64,000 bases of DNA from Seminavis robusta (Eukaryota; Bacillariophyta; Bacillariophyceae; Naviculales; Naviculaceae). The translations under genes and the position numbers were made by a program. The DNA is taken from positions 186,001 to 250,000 of the forward strand of contig CAICTM010000003.1 in NCBI GenBank assembly GCA_903772945.1, written 5' to 3'. Shown in pieces: positions 52,293-62,081 of this stretch. How positions within the stretch are numbered: the stretch's first letter is position 1; each line of letters begins with the position of its first letter. A model generated the notes under the pieces. That model saw only the letters and a program-made list of their open reading frames with translations, made no database searches and was not told the DNA's origin.

Positions 52293-52600
52293 TCATGTTG
52301 AAGTGCATTCGATCGAATGATTCAGCAGCCTTGCAAGGGCTCTCACAACAGGAGATGTGACTCCATGGACTGCTCCCTGTGGGAAATGGCGCTGCAGATA
52401 TTGATCCAATTTCCCCGCCACTAGAGGAGTCCTAGCTTTCACAGAGGCACGTCCTATCTTGCCAACAGCCGCCAAGAACACCATGCCGTTGTCGTCCACC
52501 TTGGGGAACCGTCCACTGGAGTACAGGTTCCGGATGTAGTGGTCGATACCAGCCAGCGCCTCTTTCGTACTCGCACTCATCGTCTTCGGAGGATTGCGAT
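52293..52600 (-). other. Unrecognised ORF remnant
   Basis: From an in-frame ATG (MSASTKEALAGIDHYI, start about 52580) the frame reads a compact helical-looking protein of about 95 aa (VDDNGMVFLAAVGKIGRASV, LVAGKLDQYLQRHFPQG). A neighbouring frame (52027-52308) continues with basic aromatic text. It could be a small gene or a decayed mobile-element piece; I cannot assign it. Confidence 0.3.
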
Positions 52601-52629
52601 GAAAGCGGCTATGTCCTCGGCTGCCGTGA

Positions 52630-52725
52630 GTACCTCTGCGGCTACTGAATCTGCGGCTACTGAATGCGGTAAGTAAGTACACCTCTGCGACCTCTGCGAA
52701 GTACCTCTGCGGCTACTGAATACGG
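52630..52725. repeat. CTGCGGCTACTGAAT minisatellite
   Basis: Three near-identical copies of a 15-mer with ACCTCTGCG spacers in about 95 bases. Confidence 0.8.
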
Positions 52726-53063
52726 AAGGGATGACCTCGGTTTTATTGTCTTGCTTCACTATCTTGCTCAAATTCGAAATTCGAAATCCTCTGGATGCAT
52801 GCTCCGTTGGTCTTTCGAAAACAACACGAAAACAACACGACGAGAGACTGATCGAGCTGACACAGAGATAAATAAATAAATAAATAAATAAATAATGCAC
52901 GACTGACGTCAGCCGGCTGTGACGTCAGTCGTCTATCGAACGTTTGATTGGCTAGAGTGGCTCTACAGCGATTCTACAGAGGCAGTGTACGGATGGGGCC
53001 GATGTCGGCACGACGGTCCTGCTGTACTTTCTGTACCAATCCTTTGAGGTTCTGATATGCGAA

Positions 53064-54221
53064 CTACCGTACCGGACAATCCATCAAGCCCAGGTCGGCC
53101 GCGTCTTCCCACAAAGACACGGGTATGGAGTTGCTCTCTTGAACCCATTCCAAGTTTTCTCCCAGCTCCAAAGGAGATGCCACTCCAATCACCAACTTGG
53201 TTACGGCAGGAGGTAATGTGGCAAAACCAATCGCCACAGATGCCAGGGAGCAGCCATACTCCTTGGCCAAAGTGGCCCACTGGTGTTTCAGTGCAACTAG
53301 ATGGGACGCTGGAGTAGTGTCCTCCTTGTAGGCATATGATTTGTTGTCGTCGGCCAAGTAGCCCGAGGCAAAGATGCCCGCCACATGAACCTGAACTCCC
53401 AGAGTGTGGCATGTCTCCAGACATTCCCAGCCGGTCCGACACAGCAAATTCCATCCACCGGCCAGCAGCGCAGAATCAAACGTTCCCCGTGGAGTGCCGT
53501 GTAACAGACGCAAGACTTGGTCTGGAGCACCCATGTGTCCTTCCCGATTGGTGTTCATGCCAAGTCCTACATGTCGAATGATTCCTTGCTCATCTCGCAT
53601 GGCTCTCAATTCTGCAATCATGCCATCGGGTGTCGCCAGTGCTTGTTCTACTTCATCAACGAATGATGATTCAGTGGACTGTTGTCGATTGTTGTTGGAG
53701 TTGTCATTGGGGTCATGGATCCGCAAGGTGTGCACACCTTGTAGACCAAGACGATTCAAGGAGTGCTCCAAGCTCCGGCGGGCCCCTTGTGCAGTGTAGT
53801 CATTACGGCAGATTCTTGCTGACAAGGGCGGGCGCGTGGGTTGGTCAAATCCAGCCAAAGCAGGTACCAACGCTCTGTTATTGCCACTTATTGGTGGTTC
53901 GAAGAAAATCCTGCCTGCCTTGGTGCCAATGCGCAGTTTACTGTCTGCATCTGCTGCCAGTGCCTTGATGGCTCTTCCCATTCGTTCTTCAGCAGCACCA
54001 GCTCCATACCATGGTGCCGTATCAAAGTCCTCAATGCCCGCCTCTACGGCGGCACGGATCAGTGCATTGGAGTTTTCTTGCCAGGGATCTGGATGATTCC
54101 CGTTGCCATGGCTGCCACTTCCAGGACCTAACCAAATGCCGCCAAGAACAATATCGCAAGGTCGTAGCAGCTTGTTCTTGTTCCAACCTAGTTGACGCAA
54201 TGTAGCTATTGGCGTTGTCAT
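53064..54221 (-). CDS. Aldo/keto reductase, aldose (galactose/fucose) dehydrogenase-like
   Basis: 385 aa. TIM-barrel AKR landmarks: VLGGIWLGPGS at the first strand, AAVEAGIEDFDTAPWYGAGAAE (catalytic Asp and Tyr, about 58-72), ERMGRAIK, the catalytic Lys in RIGTKAGRIF (about 98), and LRIHDPND (His). The GAGAAEERMG signature and the early Pro-rich loop are typical of bacterial D-threo-aldose 1-dehydrogenase and plant L-galactose dehydrogenase relatives. Insertions are polar (NDNSNNNRQQSTESS). Expected: NAD(P)-dependent oxidation of an aldose. It runs opposite to the neighbouring convertase, with about 270 bp between starts. Confidence 0.8.
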   Translation of the reverse strand: MTTPIATLRQLGWNKNKLLRPCDIVLGGIWLGPGSGSHGNGNHPDPWQENSNALIRAAVEAGIEDFDTAPWYGAGAAEERMGRAIKALAADADSKLRIGTKAGRIFFEPPISGNNRALVPALAGFDQPTRPPLSARICRNDYTAQGARRSLEHSLNRLGLQGVHTLRIHDPNDNSNNNRQQSTESSFVDEVEQALATPDGMIAELRAMRDEQGIIRHVGLGMNTNREGHMGAPDQVLRLLHGTPRGTFDSALLAGGWNLLCRTGWECLETCHTLGVQVHVAGIFASGYLADDNKSYAYKEDTTPASHLVALKHQWATLAKEYGCSLASVAIGFATLPPAVTKLVIGVASPLELGENLEWVQESNSIPVSLWEDAADLGLMDCPVR

Positions 54222-54490
54222 TATGGTGGTTTGAGCTAGCTATAGCCTATGTAGCTGGCTACGGTATCTATGCATAGCTAGCTAGATAGATAGACGATGC
54301 CAGGTCCTCGATTTCGGTTTCGGAAGGACAGAAATCGGATCTCGTGCACGAATGACGAAAACCAATGACGAGCCATCGTTAAGAAAAATAGAGAGAGAGG
54401 TTGCTACCGTACGGCGCAACTCTTACAAGTCCTTGCAACCTGTCTTTATCTGCCTGTCTTTATCTATCTATCTGTTGGTCGGCCAAGACG
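54222..54490. promoter_or_regulatory. Short divergent promoter space
   Basis: Divergent region between an AKR gene (minus) and the single-headed convertase (plus), with a CTAGCTAGATAGATAGA run near 54276-54292. Confidence 0.35.
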
Positions 54491-57354
54491 ATGCCTGCTG
54501 GGCCCGGTTCAATAGCAAGGGTTCATCTGCTGCAGCTACCGGCAGCAACATTCTGCATCCTTTCCTCGCTTTCTGTTCCTACAAGGGCCGACCAATCGAC
54601 GTCATGCGAGTGGTGGGGTGATCCTTGTCCATGGCCCTTGGATGGAGAATGCGATCAATCTTTCTCCACCCGATGCGAGAACGGCGACTGCTTTGACTGT
54701 GATCCATTACAAGAACATCACTACGATTGTCAGAGCTGCATTTCGGCACAAGGATACTGGTGTCCAGGGGATGCCCTCTGTCGCGGTCAACCCCTTAACG
54801 AAGCCTACTACAGTTTCACCTTGGGTCTCTTTGCTGGTGGTGGGGAGTTGGCAACTAGCATCAAAACTTCTTGTCCATTGGCCCAAGATTGGCAACAAAC
54901 CTGTGGACCGGCTCATCACGACAATGTTTTTTCGGATCCCTTGTATGATGCCATGAATTGGAGTTATGACATGATTAATGTGGAAGCTGTGTGGCGGCAA
55001 GGAATCACAGGAGCAGGAGTGCACGTTCGAATCAATGATGACGGAGTCGACGCATCCCATCCAGAGTTCAGCCAGAGATTTGATGTGGCGAATTCATGTC
55101 AAGAGGCGTACTTGCCACTTCCACCCATCAATAATGACTCCAACGAAGATATTCATGACCATGGTACTGCCTGTGCATCTATAGTTGGAGCACAACACGA
55201 CAATAATCATTGCGCGGTTGGAATTGCTCCGGGTGTCACTCTGTCGTCGTGTACAGTTGTCAATCCACTCATTTTCAACCAAGGTGCCGAGTTGTTTGTA
55301 AAGCAATTGCAAGAAGTGGACATTTCCAGCAATAGCTGGGGGCCTTCACCTTGCAAACACAAGTTTGCCAGGACGAGATTTCTTCAACAACAGTGCCCTT
55401 TTGAGGTGGATCATCAAATTAGTCCTTGTCGAATATGCGGTGGAAACCTTGAAAACAACGGAATGGATCTGGAAGACGGGCTTTGCCGAAGAAGCATCAT
55501 TCATCACTGCACCCAATTCTATGAGCTAGATCCCATTGCTTGTGCCGAATACCTGGATCTCTTTGTCGATTGTAACTATCATGCTTTGTCGCCAACCGAG
55601 CACCAAGTCTTTGTTCGGGCTATTACCGAAGGACGGAATGGGAAGGGGATCATCTTCAGTAAGAACAAAGCATGCGCATCGTGTTTGTCGGCCACACAGA
55701 GCCTTTTTTCATTCCTAAATTCTTGTTTCCTACAGCTTTCCCAGCCGGCAACGAGTTTCCCTATGGCAGGTGTGTGCCGTAAAGAGTACCGGATGGCGAC
55801 CTCATGATTTGCACGTTCTAACCACACATCAATGTCCATTGCGCGTCGGGTACCAACATCAGCAATGCTAATCTGGATGGATTTGTCAACTCAAGGTGAG
55901 ATGCGCGAAATATGCAATGCTGTCCATTCTTCTTCCTCGCAAGTCTTGTCTCTGTCTTACATGAATTGTTGTCCTTACCAGGTTCACTATTGCTGTGGGA
56001 GCTGTGGACAAAGTCGGAAAAAGGACGGCATACTCTACCCCCGGAAGTCCCGTTCTCATCAGTGCTCCTGGGGGAGACTTGGAATGTAAGTGCCACAGTG
56101 CTTTGGTTTGTCAGGTAGACTATTGCAACGCCTCACACAATGGGCACCTCCACAGATATCTCCAATAACATAGTTGCCAAGGTGAGGCCGTGGGGAATTG
56201 ACGTAATGTGCACGCAGGGTTGTTCTTCTAATCTTGCCTGGTCATCTTTTGTTCGCTGTACAGCCTGGGGGCGGTTGTCATGATGCAGGTGCAGGTACCA
56301 GGTACGAACTAAATGGTCACGAGTGGAATATGAAAGGAGGCCATCAATCAACCGAGGCTTTGGTCAATGGAAGTAACTGATTCGCTTCCTTTCTTTTCCT
56401 CCTTGACGTGTCTGATGGTGACATCCACGCTAATCCGCTGTTCGTGGGTGTAGCTTCTCGACACCTGTGGTTTCTGGAGTCATCGCTCTCATGCTCGAAG
56501 TTCGACCAGAGTTGACTTGGCGCGATGTTCAGGGAATTCTTGTGGTCACAGCTCAGCAGAACGACCCAGATGACGACTCTTGGAACACGAGAAACGGGGC
56601 CGGACTCAATCACAGCTATTTCTTTGGATTTGGACTTGTAGATGCCTTCGCGGCGGTGGAACTTGCCAAAACTTGGGAGTTGTGGGACCCCGAAATTCAG
56701 ATCATGGTGGAAAGCGGTACCATCAACTTAAACATTTCAGATGATCCAACCCAATCAGCAACGTCGACTGTGACTGTTCCCGCGGACTACGTTGATTTCG
56801 TGACAGAGTCAGTCGTAGTCTACATGGATTTGCAGCATGGAAGCCGTGGTGACCTTGCCATTGTATTGGAAAGTCCCTCTGGGACAGAAAGCCTGCTAGC
56901 TCCCAGTAAGCGACCCGAGAACACGCAGCTGCAGGGAGAGGAGCATTGGAAGCTGACGACAGTGAGAAATTGGGGTGAGTCGGCTTCCGGGAACTGGACT
57001 CTGAAGATCGCTGACGAGGCAGCGGGGATTCTGGAAGACTGCGTCGATGTAAAATTCGATTACTACTATGATGCAGACGGCACTTTGCTGCACATCAAGT
57101 GTGACTCATTCCAAAATACCACTGCTTGTCTGGACGGACAGATTCTCAACGATGTCGTGCACGATTTTATCGTGGACAATGGCAACGGTCCCATCAGCGC
57201 GGCCGAAGCCTGTTGCGTGTGCGGTGGCGGCGTCCAAGTTGACGACATTCCACACATCCTAGAATCATGGAGCATGATCGTGTACGGGCACAACGCCATC
57301 ATGAGCAGCAACACGAGTCAGCAGAACGGTACCAACGACACGACGAGTGGATGA
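54491..57354 (+). CDS. Single-headed kexin-like proprotein convertase, catalytic set complete
   Basis: Seven exons: 54491-55658, 55736-55769, 55863-55895, 55982-56085, 56156-56181, 56264-56301, 56454-57354; total 2304 nt, 767 aa, frame closes. Start at ATG 54491, which gives a signal peptide ending in SVPTRA. An ATG at 54352 opens another frame with a hydrophobic stretch and is an alternative first exon. Domains: Cys-rich PSI-like (CQSCISAQGYWCPGDALC), S8 with INDDGVDASHPE (Asp), DIHDHGTACAS (His), SNSWGPSPC, PAGNEF (oxyanion Asn), GTSFSTPVVSGVIALMLE (Ser). P-domain (VVYMDLQHGSRGDLAIVLES... SGNWTLKIADEAAG). It ends after a Cys pair (CCVCGGG) and a short polar tail, without membrane anchor, so probably secreted. 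Four exons around the oxyanion and Ser are only 26-38 nt. Confidence 0.8.
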
Positions 57355-57709
57355 CAACACGACCTTTGGACTCACTCACAGGCTCCTGAACTCAACCTGC
57401 AAAGACATCGCCTTGAACCACACACGGTCTAGAAGGACTCCGTAGGGGTACGACTTCATTAGTCGAGGTGCCACGCAATCAACAAACAAGCCTTTGCAAC
57501 GAGAGGGTTGCCCCCACGTCAACGGCGTTTGATAAAAGTTGAGTCTTCCGCAGCAGCATGTTGCTGGATGACCGAATACGAGAGGTACTATCTTGTTGTA
57601 ACTGCATCTATAGTATCTTTACACGATTGCATTTCGGTAGAGCTACCGATATGCTTCACCAAGTCACGCAACTGCACTGATCAAAGCACTGCACGTGTAC
57701 TCGGGGAGT
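57355..57709. other. Intergenic, convergent 3' ends
   Basis: Nothing recognised between the convertase and the AKR gene on the other strand. Confidence 0.4.
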
Positions 57710-58720
57710 TTACGCTTGGGTTTCAATGGCCATCCCATTCTGCATGAATTCATCAGGATAGCGTTCGCCGGCGACTTCATTGGCCATGGCATCCAACGTT
57801 GCCATGTTTTCTGCAGAAAGGACCACATCAACTGAATTGATATTGCCGACAGCTCGTTCTAGCTTGGTTGTACCAGGAATGGGGATGACAGAAACCCCTT
57901 TCTGTGCTGCTTTCTGCATGAGCCAACTCAAGCAAACATTGGCAGGGGTACAATTTAGCTTCTCCGCCATGTCGTGGACTTGATTGGCAAACCGTTTGTT
58001 TTGCTCCATGTTTTGGTACCGAGGAAATATGGCTCTGGCGTCTCCCTCTGGAAGCGCTTCTTGTTTCTGAACCAGCAAGTTTCGTGACAGTGGACTGTAC
58101 GCCACAATGGCAATGCTGTTGGCTTTGCAGACGGGAACTAGCTCATCTTCCAAAGTACGTGTCAGAATGGACCACTCCTGCTGGACTGCATCAATGGGGC
58201 CGCCTTTGGTATGGATCTGTTGCAACCAGTTGCCACTGACTTCGGACAAGCCCACTTCTTTGATGAGACCTTCCTCCTTGAGTCTAGCAGCAGCCTTGGC
58301 AAACTCAATCCCACCTTCCAGTGTCAAGACACGATGGGCAAAATACAGATCAACATACTCCAACTGCAGGCGATCCAAAGATTGTTTCAGGTGGGCCTTG
58401 ACGGTTTCGTAGTCGTACTTACCATCTGGAAGGGGCCAAAACTTGGTGGCAACAGAGTAGGAGTCGCGAGGAATAGTCTTGAGGAACTTCCCGAGATAGG
58501 TCTCGTTGTGGTTTTTGGTGTCTTTGTGCTCAGCACCATAGAGCTCTGCAGTGTCAAAATGGCGGCAGCCGTTTTCATAGACAGTCTTCAACAAAACCAT
58601 GGCAGCGTCTTCGTCCATTACATCGTTGTAGAAGGAGGTAATGCCCATGCATCCAAAACCAATTCCAGACTCTGGATGGAGGGCGGTGTTCGTCTTGGCA
58701 AACTTGGCAAAAAACTTCAT
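57710..58720 (-). CDS. Aldo/keto reductase (AKR13/pyridoxal-reductase-like)
   Basis: 336 aa from ATG 58720 (MKFFAKFAKTNTALHP). The upstream open frame has a polypyrimidine TTTTTTCAG acceptor just before this ATG, so it is probably a 5' UTR intron. Landmarks: GIGFGCMGITSFYN, GCRHFDTAELYGA (Asp, Tyr), ATKFWP (Lys), VDLYFAHRV (His), VGLSEVSGNWL, and the late IPGTTKLERAVGNI NADPH-binding region. This is the usual length of the AKR13-type and yeast pyridoxal reductase relatives. It is only distantly related to the AKR at 53064, so the two are not a fresh duplication. Confidence 0.85.
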   Translation of the reverse strand: MKFFAKFAKTNTALHPESGIGFGCMGITSFYNDVMDEDAAMVLLKTVYENGCRHFDTAELYGAEHKDTKNHNETYLGKFLKTIPRDSYSVATKFWPLPDGKYDYETVKAHLKQSLDRLQLEYVDLYFAHRVLTLEGGIEFAKAAARLKEEGLIKEVGLSEVSGNWLQQIHTKGGPIDAVQQEWSILTRTLEDELVPVCKANSIAIVAYSPLSRNLLVQKQEALPEGDARAIFPRYQNMEQNKRFANQVHDMAEKLNCTPANVCLSWLMQKAAQKGVSVIPIPGTTKLERAVGNINSVDVVLSAENMATLDAMANEVAGERYPDEFMQNGMAIETQA

Positions 58721-59399
58721 TTTTAGTTCAAGGTAGCTGAAAAAAGGGGAAAGCAAAGGTGTTGGTTTTGGTTGGTTTTGGTTGGTTTCTGATCTTTTGA
58801 GTTTTATGAGAGTTGGATCCGAACAACGTTTCCTTGCTTGGGTCGTGCCGATCACCATAGATCTTCGTGAGATGAGGGGAAACATCATCTTTAAGCATCG
58901 CAAGAAATCAACTCTTGCTTTGAAGCTGGAAACACCATCATTAAATAAACGGCACCAATGAAAGTCGCTTGAAACTACCTACTCCGTACCGGTACTCAGG
59001 ACCGGTACATGTACAACATTTAGTCGCGCTGTGACGGTACAATATTCTGACTGCACTCGACTCGGAGCAAGGCACTGCAGGTAGGAAAGTTATTGCATGT
59101 CAGCTTTCTGTGTGTGAGTTCCAAGCTATGGGAGTTTCTGTGACGGCCCCACCTAATGCTAACAATCAGAGGTCTGACCAAAGGGTCCAAGCAGACGGAT
59201 CGGGGCGGCCACGATTTGTCCTAAGCTCCAGCTTCCATTGGCAAGACATTTTCATCCGTAGAGTCCAAACTGAAGCAAGCAAGTATCCATTTCTAATACA
59301 TGTAGTAAGGTGGCAGCTTTGCTACCATCCAGCGTCTCGCTGAAACCATGGGGCCATAGTTTTCATCTAATCTAATGTATGTTCGTTTGTCCGCGAAAA
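58721..59399. other. Intergenic
   Basis: Promoter of the AKR gene, a GGTTTTGGTT run near 58760-58790, a TACCGGTA pair near 58987-59010, then unstructured sequence. No gene. Confidence 0.4.
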
Positions 59400-61469
59400 T
59401 CATACATTGTCTTCGTTGGGTCCTCCATAGAGTTGCGGGATAAAGCTCTTTTTGACGGCGTTGTTTTTGGATTCCTTGTGACTCAATGATGGACCCGCGC
59501 GCATCGATCCGAGCTTGTAGAGCACCGGTCCCTTGCCATATTTGAGATAGTTTTGATGCTGCAGTAGAGCGGCCTTGTCCTTGGACAAGAGGGGCGATTG
59601 CTCGTTGGCGGTGGCGGCTCCATTGGCTTCTCTGCCGACAATGTTGGGTTTGCGCAAGACGGGTGTTTTGACCAAGTCGGCCGCTTGCTGTTCGGTCCCA
59701 TCGACGAAGTCCCGAACGGGCGGATACAGATTGAGTGCAACTCCAAAGAGCAAAATCCCCAAGAGGACTGCAAAGTACCTTCCGACATGAGCTGTGGCGT
59801 AATCTTCCAAATGTTGCAGATTGGTATCCCCTCGTTGGGAGCGGAATGCCCATCCTTCACAAGCTTGATAAAGCCCAATGCAAATTATATTTGGAATCCC
59901 CCCGACACAGAATATATTGACGGCACTGGCCAATGCCTTTGTTGTGGGTGCCGATGCAGTAAATGCGACTTCGTATGCGGCACTGACGGCAAAGATCTCC
60001 CCCGCTCCAATGAGCATGTATGCCGGTGCTTGCCAGAGAATACTGACCGATGCATCATCGTTTTGGTTTTGGTGATGATGGTATGCAGCGTGAATCCAAT
60101 GTTCGACGAGCAAGCTCCAGGCAATGGCCAAGGCGCCGAGTGCCGATCCAATGGCAAACTTGGTAGTGGTGGCCAACTTAATGCCTCGTTGTGCCAATCC
60201 TGGATAAATGACGTTTCCCGTGATCCATCCAAAGACCAAGACCGACAGAGCATCTAGTGCATTCATGGTAGCCGCATCAATGAATCCAAATGCCTTGCGC
60301 ATAACGGTGCCTTGTACGATAAAGGTGGTTGGCATTTGGGAGTATGCAATGCAAAAGGGTACAATCAAGAGTGTAATTCTCAATATGGACGACAAGGGAA
60401 TGGTGGGAGGAGCATTGGGATCGGTCTTGCTGTTCTTGCTGTCTGTTCGCTTGGTACAGCTGTTGAGTACGTGCAGATCGCCTCGCGGCTTGCCAATGAC
60501 ATAGCGGGGTGTTCCAGAAACGAAAATGAGAATGCCCAGTGCCAAAAAGGAAACCGGAAGAAGGTATGCCGTGGTGACATTGTGTTGTGCCAAGATGGGC
60601 ACCAATGTAATGCCAACGAGCGCTCCCACGTTGATGGAGATGTAAAAGTTGACGTAATACTGTTCAATGAGATTGGATTGTAGGATTGGATGAAACTGTT
60701 TGGCTCCAAATACATTGACGACTGACTTGATGATTCCCGTGCCCATGGGCCATAGGAAGAGTAGTGCCGTGAATAGAGCCGGCTTGTTGAATGTGTCCCC
60801 AAGAAAGTAGGGGACACTGGTGAGAGCGACCAGTAGAATTCCCGGTAGATAGAGTCCAATGGATCCCGCCAAAATGGACCAGTAATCTCCTAGGAGGGCA
60901 TCGGCGAGAATGGCTCCAATAAAGGGCGTGGTGTAAGCGACGGCCGTACTGGTGGAGACAAAGCTTGCGGCCGCGACACTGTTGAGTCCAGGATTCCAAT
61001 CGGGATTGTAGACTCCCGTGAGATAGAGTGTTTGTGTGTAGTAGATTCCGTAAAAGGAGAATCGTTCGAGTAGTTCAACTACCAAAATGAGGGCAACCGA
61101 GTAAGTGGTTGGATTGAGACTGTACGTAAAGACATGGTGCTGATCGTCGACATGACGCAGTGGTCTGTGAGGATCATTGCTCAGACACTCGGGTGGAAGA
61201 TCTTCCAATTGTTCCATCGAATTCACATTGCTGGGAAGGACGTCTTCTTCTGTACTACCGGTATCTAGAAACGAAGACGACACTCCTTGACTACTGCTGG
61301 TAATAGACGAGTGTCTCATGACTTGCTGTGTATGGCGTTTCTGATTGGTGACGTGAGGAGTGGGAGCTACAGACGAGATCGATCGAGCACTCGTCTCAAA
61401 CGCATCCGAATAATCAGAAGAATCCGCCGAACGAGTGCTGCTGATAGAATGCGCACGAGTAGTCATCAT
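59400..61469 (-). CDS. POT/PTR family proton-coupled peptide transporter
   Basis: 689 aa, single exon. Ser/Thr-rich cytoplasmic N-terminus (about 1-115), then about 12 membrane helices. The family signature VVELLERFSFYGIYY (ExxERFxYY, about 129-143) and PTR2-like QYYVNFYISINVGALVG (about 268-284) are clear, with GAILADALLGDYWS between. The C-terminus is long and hydrophilic (QQAADLVKTPVLRKPN ... LSHKESKNNAVKK). Expected role: H+-driven uptake of di/tripeptides or, as in many plant members, nitrate or other small solutes, at plasma membrane or vacuole. Confidence 0.9.
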   Translation of the reverse strand: MMTTRAHSISSTRSADSSDYSDAFETSARSISSVAPTPHVTNQKRHTQQVMRHSSITSSSQGVSSSFLDTGSTEEDVLPSNVNSMEQLEDLPPECLSNDPHRPLRHVDDQHHVFTYSLNPTTYSVALILVVELLERFSFYGIYYTQTLYLTGVYNPDWNPGLNSVAAASFVSTSTAVAYTTPFIGAILADALLGDYWSILAGSIGLYLPGILLVALTSVPYFLGDTFNKPALFTALLFLWPMGTGIIKSVVNVFGAKQFHPILQSNLIEQYYVNFYISINVGALVGITLVPILAQHNVTTAYLLPVSFLALGILIFVSGTPRYVIGKPRGDLHVLNSCTKRTDSKNSKTDPNAPPTIPLSSILRITLLIVPFCIAYSQMPTTFIVQGTVMRKAFGFIDAATMNALDALSVLVFGWITGNVIYPGLAQRGIKLATTTKFAIGSALGALAIAWSLLVEHWIHAAYHHHQNQNDDASVSILWQAPAYMLIGAGEIFAVSAAYEVAFTASAPTTKALASAVNIFCVGGIPNIICIGLYQACEGWAFRSQRGDTNLQHLEDYATAHVGRYFAVLLGILLFGVALNLYPPVRDFVDGTEQQAADLVKTPVLRKPNIVGREANGAATANEQSPLLSKDKAALLQHQNYLKYGKGPVLYKLGSMRAGPSLSHKESKNNAVKKSFIPQLYGGPNEDNV

Positions 61470-62081
61470 TCAAACTACAGAACTGTTGTGTAATGGAGTG
61501 ACTGTTGGGTCAATGGGGCTGTCAAGCTTTCAATGGGATCGATCGAGATGCTTACTCCAGCTAATACCTTCCGAGTGGTAGATCTTGCTGGCTAGCTGCA
61601 GATGGATCCTACGGGCAGCAAGTTGATTGATATGTAGTTGATGCATTTGCAGTAACGGCATTGTCAAGCTTTGGTTGTGGATTTGCATTTTGTGGTCGGA
61701 GTCTCATTTTTCTCATTTCATTCGTGCATGTTTAGAGCTCAGGGTAGGGGTAACCTTTAGATCTAGAGCTAGAGTTATTCTGACTCAGTGATTTGACGGA
61801 ACAAACATCACTCCGCCAAATGAGACAGTCAAAGAAGACACGATGAGAAGGATATTCTTGGGACTCGTGCATCATCATTTTCTTCGCCATCACAACAAAA
61901 TTCGTGGTGTTGACAGCAGTGAAGTGAAGAAGGGTTCAGCATCAGCCCAATACCGTCTAGCTAGCTAGTGAGGTTGACCTGGATCGAAATCCTTCTTTCC
62001 TTTTCGGTGGCAAGCAGCTTCATTCATTCACTGAGGATCCGTCGTTCATCGCACAATCAGATCAGACATTAGACCAGCACA
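61470..62081. other. Divergent intergenic region
   Basis: Shared promoter space for the transporter (minus) and the lipase (plus). CTAGCTAGCTAG at about 61958-61968. No gene. Confidence 0.4.

Larger units (their letters stand above)
51630..53063. other. Accessory stretch with hairpins, minisatellite and unrecognised ORFs
   Basis: A TAACTAAC run (51645-51665), two GC-rich hairpins (51918-51973), ORF remnants on the minus strand (52027-52308 and 52293-52600) and a CTGCGGCTACTGAAT minisatellite (52630-52720). AAATAAATAAAT lies at about 52867-52895. The ORFs contain ordered-looking text (ALAGIDHYIRNLYSSGRFP; ACSETRVSLFRWPG) but I do not recognise a family. Confidence 0.5.

Noticed and set aside
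53064-58720. The two aldo/keto reductases as a recent duplication flanking the convertase
   Set aside because: They belong to different AKR subgroups (aldose-dehydrogenase-like versus AKR13-like) and share only family motifs.
59598-60257. 219-aa plus-strand frame with many Cys
   Set aside because: Antisense to the peptide transporter; the Cys pattern arises from reverse-complemented codons.
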